Of a stretch of DNA of 23,874 bases, positions 16,977 through 23,874 are shown piece by piece. The first letter of the stretch is position 1, and every line of letters starts with the position of its first letter. The DNA is from Tieghemiomyces parasiticus (Eukaryota; Kickxellomycota; Dimargaritomycetes; Dimargaritales; Dimargaritaceae). The notes under the pieces were generated by a model. That model saw nothing but the letters and a program-made list of their open reading frames with translations, did no database searches and was not told the DNA's origin. The stretch spans positions 1-23,874 of the forward strand of contig JANBPT010000761.1 in NCBI GenBank assembly GCA_027575765.1. Direction: 5' to 3'. The position numbers and the translations under genes were made by a program.

Positions 16977-19238
16977 TTAAGCCTCCGCCTCGGGTTCCAC
17001 TTTTTTCGGTTCGGTCTCGGCTTCAGCCTTTTGCCCCTTGGCTTCGGGCTCGTCTTTCGGCGCCTCAGGGTCGCGCACCAACTCGACAACGACCTCACAG
17101 TGTTCGGTATGAGGGAACAAATCGACCGGCACAGCACAGACGGGACGGAAGGGTTCGCCAGGGAACTTGTTGGTAGGGGGTCGGCACAGGTCGACGATAT
17201 TGCTTTTAGAGGACTTGAGGTCACAGGCAATGAACACCACGCGCGAGATGGCGGCGCAGGTCCGGACGGCACTAATCGCGGAGGCATCGAGGCCCGGACG
17301 CGGGGGATCGAGGATGGCGACGGCGGTTGATGGGACACCGCGCGTCTCGGCTTCCGCTCGTAGCTCGGTGAGCTGCTTCGGGAGGAGGTCCTCGACACGG
17401 CCAGCATGGAACGTCACGTTGGTGATGCCGTTGGCGGCGGCGTTCCGCTTGGCGTCTTCGATGGCCGAGGGGATACTCTCAATACCCACCACCCGGCGGA
17501 ACGCCCCGGCCATGCTGAGCCCAATGGTCCCGGTTCCACAGCAGAGGTCGAGGAGGACGGCGTCAGACGGGACCGCCGCGGCGGTAGCGGCCGCGTCGTC
17601 AATTTCGAGCTGGGCGTCACGTTTTACCCGCTCTGCTTCGAGCCGGGCGGCAGCAATGGCGTCTTCCTCGTCGGCGGCCCCCTTAAAGTACCGTAGGGGA
17701 TCCTCCCGGTCAACTGCCAGCGTGTAAGGGCTGTCTTGCCCCATGGCCCAGCGCCGCACGATGGCGTAGAGGCGTTCGGCACCACGGGTGTTGGCCTGGA
17801 AGAACGAATTGGGCGAAATTTGGAACCGCAGGCCCAGTAGGTTCTCGTATACATGGGGCTCACCTTGGATTAGGTGGAACGGAAGAGCCGGGTTGAGGCC
17901 GTTGTGCAGATCGGTAGACTCTTGAACGTAGAGGGAGCGGATGGCCGGGACGGGACTATCAGCGCTCGCGGTGGTAGGGAAGAGGTCGCACAGGCCACGA
18001 CGCAGTTCGGCCTTAGCCTCGTCGCTGAGGCCGGTCGGATCGTACTGCACAATCACCATATTCTCGCCCGATGCATGGGTACGGGTTACCAGCAACCGCC
18101 AGACGCCCGACTTGGTTACACGGTTGTAGACCGGCCACTGCGGGTGAGAGCGGACGTGGTCACGCATGGCGGTGACGAGGGCCTTGGCCACGGGGCTGAC
18201 GTGGCGGCACAGATCGGGCGGGCCTACCGTCACGGTCCCGCGGGAGAACTTTCCGGCCATGAACCCCAGGGTGGGCTGGCCATCGGCGTCGGTACCGAAA
18301 CCAAACTCGCACTTGTTACGGTAGCCGTCAAGCACCGGGGAGGGTACAGTGGCCAGGACGTGGCAGGGGGCGTTGTCGTGGAATGGGGCCGGGATGCGGG
18401 CGTGGATCGACTTGACAATCTCCAGGGTCTCCGGGCTGATGGGTTCGTCGCGCGCCTTGAGTTCCTCGTAAGGCGGAAGTCCCACCTCGGCCAAGGCTTC
18501 GATTCGCCGTTGCTTGGCCGCGGCTATCCCAGCGTTGCGTTCCGTCATTTTGACCTTAGATAGGTCTCGCAGCCATTGGACCTTGGCTAGACTCTCGGGC
18601 TTCACCCCACGAATACCCATCACGGTCTCGGTGACGCTGTTCAGCTGCTTGAACGTGTAGTCGCGCTTGCGGAAGAGTTGGCTGAAGTAGGGCCGCTTCC
18701 ATAGAGGGGTGGTCTGATTTGCGATGGCCAGGGCCAGGTCCACCGGTTCGCCGTCGCTGCCATTCTCGGCTTCGTCGATGACGGCCTGCTGCACCTGGTC
18801 GCGCGGCTTGAGGACGCGGCACTTGAGCTGGCCGCGGGCAATGTCTGGGGTAGCGTCGAGCAGCTTGGCCACGGCCTCGGCTGCTTCGACACTTGGGCAG
18901 TGAAGGGTGGCGGTCGACCGGCCATTGGGCTTGTTGATCCGAGTGACACTAAGGCCGTTATCGGCAAACAACTTGGCGAGGTCGGCCTCCTTCACTTTGT
19001 TGGTAAGGTTCTGGACCAGTACTTTGGTCTTGGAACCAGTCTTGGGCGGCTCAACCTCGGGGGTCTCGAGTTTGATCTCCTTGGCCGGCTGGGCGGCGTC
19101 CTCAAATTCGCCAGAGCGTTTAGTCGACATGATGGTCGAGTAAAAGGAGCGGGGCAGTCGAGGTGGGTGGCGGGGTAGTGACGTTAGGCGGAGAAGGGTA
19201 CAGCGAACGAACGGCAAGGCGAGGCGTCGCAATGGCAT
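16977..19238 (-). CDS. TRMT2A: tRNA (uracil-5)-methyltransferase, TRMT2A/Trm2 family
   Basis: This has 753 residues in one exon. An RRM-like domain (about 70-145: KVLVQNLTN, ATLHCPSVEAAEAV) precedes the methyltransferase, as in TRMT2A. The Rossmann domain shows SAM motif DLCCGTGTIGLSMA (564-577), acidic GIES (585-588) and DPPRPGLD (644-651). The catalytic cysteine is C672 in FIACDLKSS, followed by DLCRPPTN, FRPVCAVPVDLFPHT and the general-base glutamate E715 in HCE. NSFFQANT (477-484) is the usual substrate-side motif. The family makes m5U54 (T54) in the tRNA T-loop. The first 36 residues are arginine-rich, without acidic residues, and end in RSFYST, like a mitochondrial presequence; a second in-frame ATG (19130) starts MSTKRSGEF. 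The C-terminal tail (about 722-753) is Glu/Lys/Pro-rich. Confidence 0.9.
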   Translation of the reverse strand: MPLRRLALPFVRCTLLRLTSLPRHPPRLPRSFYSTIMSTKRSGEFEDAAQPAKEIKLETPEVEPPKTGSKTKVLVQNLTNKVKEADLAKLFADNGLSVTRINKPNGRSTATLHCPSVEAAEAVAKLLDATPDIARGQLKCRVLKPRDQVQQAVIDEAENGSDGEPVDLALAIANQTTPLWKRPYFSQLFRKRDYTFKQLNSVTETVMGIRGVKPESLAKVQWLRDLSKVKMTERNAGIAAAKQRRIEALAEVGLPPYEELKARDEPISPETLEIVKSIHARIPAPFHDNAPCHVLATVPSPVLDGYRNKCEFGFGTDADGQPTLGFMAGKFSRGTVTVGPPDLCRHVSPVAKALVTAMRDHVRSHPQWPVYNRVTKSGVWRLLVTRTHASGENMVIVQYDPTGLSDEAKAELRRGLCDLFPTTASADSPVPAIRSLYVQESTDLHNGLNPALPFHLIQGEPHVYENLLGLRFQISPNSFFQANTRGAERLYAIVRRWAMGQDSPYTLAVDREDPLRYFKGAADEEDAIAAARLEAERVKRDAQLEIDDAAATAAAVPSDAVLLDLCCGTGTIGLSMAGAFRRVVGIESIPSAIEDAKRNAAANGITNVTFHAGRVEDLLPKQLTELRAEAETRGVPSTAVAILDPPRPGLDASAISAVRTCAAISRVVFIACDLKSSKSNIVDLCRPPTNKFPGEPFRPVCAVPVDLFPHTEHCEVVVELVRDPEAPKDEPEAKGQKAEAETEPKKVEPEAEA

Positions 19239-19598
19239 GACCGTCAGGTTGTCGAGAGAAAGAATGGCGAGGCTGACTAGCGGAGTGTACGTGGATCAGT
19301 TCGAGCCGGCAAGTTTTCGTGACGACTGTACCAGTTGCCGGGCTGGTCTGGAGATCAAGCGCGTGGCTCAGTGAAGACGCGCTGAGGATTCTGATGCGGC
19401 CAACACGCATCTAGTTTTTTTTCCCCCTGAACGTAACCCCGCTGGACCGTATCGACCCTGACCGCTGCCGAGCCACGCCAATATGTCCTACAACGGGACA
19501 TGGCCTTGGCAACAGACGTACAGAATCCCTGAATTGACAACATTTCCATCGCGACACTGTGTTTCGCTAAACTACCCACCCTTCATATCATCTCATCC
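19239..19598. promoter_or_regulatory. Bidirectional promoter, tRNA methyltransferase/AIRIM-like
   Basis: There are 360 bases between head-to-head start codons. A T-run followed by CCCCC lies near 19413-19426, and a 6-bp inverted repeat (ATGTCC/GGACAT) spans 19483-19501. No canonical TATA box is seen on either strand. Shared control of a tRNA-modification and a ribosome-maturation gene is possible but inferred. Confidence 0.4.
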
Positions 19599-20219
19599 AT
19601 GACTTCTCCGGCCCATTACACCGGTCGGCAACGCAAGGCCCGGCACCACCTGCTTCAGCTGCGAGACTTTCAGACGCAGTGGGACGAGCTATGCTATGAT
19701 GGCCTGACGCTTGCCACGGCGGTGGTTAACTCTCGGATTGAGGCTACCTACGCGGACCTCCCGACCCACTGGCCCCCGGCCCTCCTAGTTTTCCCGAACC
19801 TCCGCGATAAGTACCGGACAGCCCTCCTCCGCCGAGTGTACCAGCACGCCCAGGCCCTCGACCACATCCTCAACGGCCTAGCCAGCCTCCTCCACGGGTT
19901 GCAGCGGTCGCTCACAGCGCTCGAGGATCTGGTCGATTCGAATCGGTCGGCACTGCCGTGCACGGGGAGTGATGCCGCCACGGCTTTGCCATGGTTTTGC
20001 GTGGCTACGCCGGCTGACCTGTACGCCCGGGCCACGGAACTGGTGGATATGTACCGGGAGGACTATGCAGCACGGCAGTCCCTGTTAGCCGACATGCTGG
20101 CCGTGGAGTCCCGGCCCGTGGGCGTAACCTTGCTCTCGGCGTGGCTTAATTCCCTGGCCATCCAACCGCACCGGCGGGCAGAATTTAATGAGATAATCCG
20201 TTTAGAGCTCCGCGAGTAA
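19599..20219 (+). CDS. AIRIM: AIRIM (C1orf109)-like ribosome maturation factor
   Basis: This is a 206-residue, all-helical, single-exon protein; human AIRIM has about 203. Shared points are PALLVFPNLRDKYRTALL (residues 59-76), matching the conserved 'FPDLKERL' segment; a long heptad-rich helix (about 84-114); and a C-terminal segment starting TPADLYARATELVDMYREDY, then RQSLLADM and a final acidic/hydrophobic helix. In humans AIRIM works with CINP and the AFG2 AAA-ATPases (SPATA5/SPATA5L1) to release factors from pre-60S particles. A homologue with the same partners is likely but not shown here. The ATG at 19599 follows a leader rich in C and T. AATAAA occurs 23 bases after the stop. No family catalytic motif exists, so the assignment rests on pattern and length; Saccharomyces has no obvious counterpart. 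Confidence 0.65.
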   Translation: MTSPAHYTGRQRKARHHLLQLRDFQTQWDELCYDGLTLATAVVNSRIEATYADLPTHWPPALLVFPNLRDKYRTALLRRVYQHAQALDHILNGLASLLHGLQRSLTALEDLVDSNRSALPCTGSDAATALPWFCVATPADLYARATELVDMYREDYAARQSLLADMLAVESRPVGVTLLSAWLNSLAIQPHRRAEFNEIIRLELRE

Positions 20220-21149
20220 ACGTGTAGCCTTGGCTGCTTTTTAATAAACTGTACTTTTACCCATCTCAGCCTTGGCAGGGTCTGCTGGGTGTGGCACAAG
20301 ACCGTTTGCCACTGGCTCCAATGCCAAATAACAATAATAAACGGTGGGGAAGAGGGGTTTATTTGGGGACCACATTGACCCCACCGTGTCCATGCCAAGG
20401 CCTCGCCGCGTAGCCCCTTTCCTTCCCCGAATGTCTTGGCGCTGCGGGGCCTCCCATCGGGCCGAGGCTTATGTAGTTGGCCAGGGCGGGTGAAGGGTGA
20501 GGCCAGTCGCCTTCGGCTGCCGGGTCGCTATAGTATGCCGAATGTAAATATTTCTATGGACTAGGCCTAGTCACGAGTAGACGACCCGCCCGTATGCCAA
20601 GCCGTTAAGCGAGTGTTGCGTAACGTGCTAGCAAGGTGGGGTCCGACTGCCGCGGGCGAAAAGGCCAGCCCGCCGAGCCATGTTAAGGCGGCAGAGGGCG
20701 GACCAAGGCTGGCCAAGCCAAGCTTCCTTGTGGGCCACAGCCGCTGTCCGAGGTCCTGTCACACGGCCTGGGCGTCATAGCCCTGGGTGCCTCTCTACGA
20801 AGGACGAACCACGTATACTCCCGCCCGCTGGGTAAGACTGGCCTTTCCGCTCTCCCCTTCCTCGCCCTCTATCCACTCGCCCACGCCACCGGGCCCTTGA
20901 GATATGCTTCCTTTATCCTTCAGACCTGCCACCCAGCCTCGGTTGGTTATACTGCATGCCCTCTTAGCTCGTTCCCCACGCAGTCGCCACATTTATCACT
21001 TACCAGTGCCCCTCTCTTCCTCTGTAGCCCTTCATCTCGAGACCTTCGCCTTTCTGCTGGCCCGCTGAACCATTGGGCTCAATTGGACCCTGACCATCGC
21101 CCCTTCTCGTAGCCTGCTTTCCCGTTCTAGAGCCGCATTCCTCCCCGCC
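20220..21149. other. Intergenic region before HSE1
   Basis: This is a 930-base GC-rich spacer. It contains the AIRIM-like 3' end, then sequence with no gene that I can support, then a C/T-rich leader for HSE1. ATTGG (reverse CCAAT box) occurs around 21073 and again near 21082. The frames present on both strands are short and lack domains. Confidence 0.5.
20243..20248 (+). terminator. Poly(A) signal of the AIRIM-like gene
   Basis: AATAAA 23 bases after the stop codon, preceded by a T-rich run. Confidence 0.5.
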
Positions 21150-23861
21150 ATGTTTCGCAGCGCAAACCCTTTCGAAGCCCTCGTGGGTAAGTTCCGACGG
21201 GGACACAGGAGAGAACCCCGAGCTGCCCATTTTTAGTACGGCCTGCCTCGCGGGAGTCGCTCGCCACCTTGTGGCTGATGCATAGAGGTGTCTCAATAGG
21301 ACCTTAATGAGCCTCCGACGGGGCCCAGTGTCGTGGGCGCATCTCGCTAATACGTATCCCTTGCCACTTTACCCACGTCTACCGATGCGCAGCCAAGGCT
21401 ACCAGTGAAGACCTGGTAACCGAAAACTGGGACCTCAACCTCCGCATCTGCGAGAAAATTGGCCAGTCAGAGGCAAAGTAAGTGGTCTTTGCGTCCAGTC
21501 TAACCTCTCGGTTATCGGGTACGGATACTCCGACCCAGCCCCGGACGAGGCGGGATCCTACCGTGGATGGTCACAGCCGTAGCCGTTCCCCTTGTAGCCA
21601 GTTACATCCATACCGCTAAACACCGGTCATCGCTCGCCAATTTACCACCCCCTCCAAATTCTACCAGCGCCCGGAACTGCATGGCAGCTGTCAACAAGCG
21701 TATGTTGCACCGCAACGCCAATGTTGTCTTGTACACACTCAGTCTTTCCGAATCCTTGGCTAAGAACTGCGGCAAGACCGCCCAGCGGGAGATTAGCTCA
21801 CGGACGTTCACGTCCACCCTGATCCGCGTGCTTAATGACCGGGTAGGTGACGGCTTCCGCCACTGGCCCAACGGTGCCTTTAATTAACTGTGTTCCGGAA
21901 CTGGGTCGGTTGCCCAGACAATTCGTGCATTTCTATCCGACCCTAATTTCTTACCTGTCATTCGCTCTCATGACGAACCGTCACCGTCCCCCTCGCTTGG
22001 CTTCGCCAGACCGTCCACGAGGTTGTCAAGAAACGTATTTTGGAGCTTATCCAGCAGTGGGCCTTCGATTTCCGCAGCGATCCGGACCTGGGCCTTATGG
22101 AAGAAACCTACCACGAACTCCAGGCCCAAAACTTTACGTTCCCATCCCCGCAGAAACCCGAGAAGGTACCGAAACAGAGCCAGCTGGACCGCCAGAAGGA
22201 AGAAGACGAGCTCCAGCTAGCCCTGGCCCTGTCGTTGTCCGAGAACGAGAATCGCCGCCAGTCTGCCGCGACCGGGTCTTCTCGGGCGACCCATACCTCC
22301 GCGAGTCCTGCCGCCGGCCACGCCGCTGTCACCGGGACCTCAGGGCACCAGCCGACCCCTCCTACCGCCACCGTACGGGTCAAGGCCCTGTTTGATTTTG
22401 ACGCTACCGAGTTGGGCGAGCTGGGATTTTTTAAGGGTGATATCATCGAGGTGCTCGATCAGAAATACAAGGATTGGTGGAAGGGGAAGCTACGGGACCA
22501 GACTGGTATCTTTCCGGCCAACTACGTGGTAAGTAGCCCGACTGCCAATTGACGACCTTAAGCCCCGTACTTGGCGGTCCATTACCTGCGATCGAGACAC
22601 CAGCCCGCCTCTCAACGTCCCCGAGTCGCCCCATCTAACTGTACTGCTCTTAACCTCCTGCTGCCCACCTTTCTTACCGTAGCAAATTATCCGCGAACCG
22701 TCGCCGACAGACCTCGCCAAGGAATTCGAGATGGAGTCGCGGGTGCTCAATGGTGCCCAACAGGTAGATTCGTTGCTGCGTATGCTTGAACGGATTGATC
22801 CGCGGACCGACAATATATCTGAGAACGAAGAGCTGCAGGTAGGTCGCCACGATAGCCCCTCGGGCCAACTACTTAGAACCCCTACTTTCCATTGTCCCGG
22901 TTGTACTTAATGGCCCCCATGCGGTCCCATTACGCTGACGATTCGCTAACCTACCCACCTTCTTTATCCACCCGGCATCTGTGGTGAACAGATACTGTAC
23001 CATAACGTACTAACGCTCCGGCCGACGCTGGCCCAACTCATTGAGAAGTATACGCATAAGAAGGGTACGTTGCCTAACTGCTCCCCCTCCCACCCCGAGG
23101 CTGGTACTGCTGTCGACGTTTGAGAGACCTCTCACCGCCCACTTAAATGTCGCGCACTGACCCCCCCTCTTATCCTATCTGAACCCCCACCCTACAACCC
23201 CCTTCTACCTTTTGACAGACGAAATGATCGCGCTTAACGATAAATTCAACCAAACGATCCGATCCTATGATAGTATCACGCAGACTACAGTGGGCCAGTA
23301 CAGTAGCCACGGGGGTAAGTTATGATCTATGATACTATTGCTGGTCCATATCGGTATGGGCGTTCATGTAGAAGCAATGGCCCCATTCCCTACCGACTGC
23401 GTGGCCGTACATAACCCTCACCTGTCCTATCGATCTCCTACTACCACCCTAAATCCCCAGCACCGTCTCAAGCGGCTACAGCCTACCCTCCCCCGGCCCA
23501 CCAGGCTGCTCCGCCTCCGGGTGGGTACATCCACTACCAACCTGGCCAGGGAGCACCGGCGGCGACGTATTCACCACCAGCTCATTACCCAGTACATCAG
23601 CAGTCACCGCCTGCCCAGGGTTCGGCCGCCGCCAGCCATCAACCTCATCACCAGGTCGTGCCAAACTCTGGCGTTACGGCCACCCCACAGTACTCGGGCT
23701 ACGCCGTCCCGCAGCCGCCCCCGTCGGCTACTGCAACCCCTTCAGGGTACCCTCCTCAGCATCCTGCAACCCATACCGGCCAGTCTCAGACCTCCTTGGC
23801 CGCCTACCCACCATCTGCCATACCCCAACCCCAGTACGGCTCTTACTATCCACCGCAGTGA
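21150..23861 (+). CDS. HSE1: ESCRT-0 subunit Hse1/STAM, eight exons
   Basis: Exons are 21150-21186, 21393-21477, 21668-21842, 22010-22528, 22683-22838, 22992-23064, 23219-23314 and 23461-23861, giving 513 residues. All seven introns (146-206 nt) start GTAAGT, GTAGGT or GTACGT and end in AG, and several have CTAAC or CTGAC near the acceptor. Domains are a VHS (about 6-140: NPFEALV, ENWDLNLRICEKIG, LAKNCGKT), a UIM (EEDELQLALALSLSENEN, 163-180), an SH3 (222-272: ALFDFDA, GELGFFKGDII, WWKGK, GIFPANYV), a helical GAT-like core (about 280-375: QQVDSLLRMLERID, LTLRPTLAQLIEKY, ALNDKFNQTI) and a Pro/Gln/Tyr-rich tail. With Vps27/HRS it binds ubiquitinated cargo at endosomes; the SH3 is where STAM proteins bind deubiquitinases. 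The order and spacing match Hse1/STAM throughout. The stop is 13 bases from the window end, so the 3' UTR is not visible. Confidence 0.92.
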
Positions 23862-23874
23862 AGACGCTTCTTTC

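Noticed and set aside
17874..18563. 229-codon plus-strand frame
   Set aside because: It is antisense to the tRNA methyltransferase and has no domain of its own.
6722..23861. A functional gene cluster or defence system
   Set aside because: The genes are housekeeping functions of different pathways on alternating strands. No CRISPR array, toxin-antitoxin pair, or biosynthetic core enzyme is present.

Overview
The window looks like nuclear DNA of a filamentous or zoosporic fungus outside the well-known yeasts. The evidence is spliced genes with introns of about 137-206 nt (GTAAGT/GTAGGT/GTACGT donors), AATAAA-type poly(A) signals, pyrimidine-rich leaders, and proteins (CC2D1/Lgd-like, AIRIM-like, TRMT2A-like with an RRM) that resemble animal versions more than those of Saccharomyces. 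An early-diverging (non-Dikarya) fungus is my inference; no single marker in the window proves it.

Layout. Bases 1-6700 are a visibly AT-richer, gene-poor stretch. The only candidate gene there is a short minus-strand leucine-rich/F-box-like fragment (4085-4555) with its own TATA box and poly(A) signal, plus a few weak transposon-like vestiges. From 6722 the DNA becomes GC-rich and gene-dense: CC2D1/Lgd-like C2 protein (-), a 2.4-kb GC-rich intergenic region, secreted 5'-nucleotidase (+), CENP-N/Chl4-like inner-kinetochore protein in at least three exons (-), mitochondrial ribosomal protein uS8m (+), RRM-containing tRNA (uracil-5)-methyltransferase (-), AIRIM/C1orf109-like ribosome-maturation factor (+), and the ESCRT-0 subunit Hse1/STAM in eight exons (+), which ends 13 bases before the window does.

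Genes are arranged as divergent and convergent pairs: CENP-N/uS8m and tRNA methyltransferase/AIRIM are head to head, and 5'-nucleotidase/CENP-N and uS8m/tRNA methyltransferase are tail to tail. They are not an operon or a biosynthetic cluster. Shared themes are endosomal sorting (CC2D1-like and Hse1) and translation (uS8m, tRNA methyltransferase, AIRIM-like), but physical linkage alone does not show that they work together.

The most notable results are a spliced reconstruction of a divergent CENP-N homologue, a possible dual mitochondrial/nuclear-cytosolic tRNA methyltransferase made from two start codons, and a 5'-nucleotidase family protein in which both base-stacking phenylalanines appear replaced. 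I did not find a convincing unknown system. All family assignments were made by reading the sequence, without database searches.
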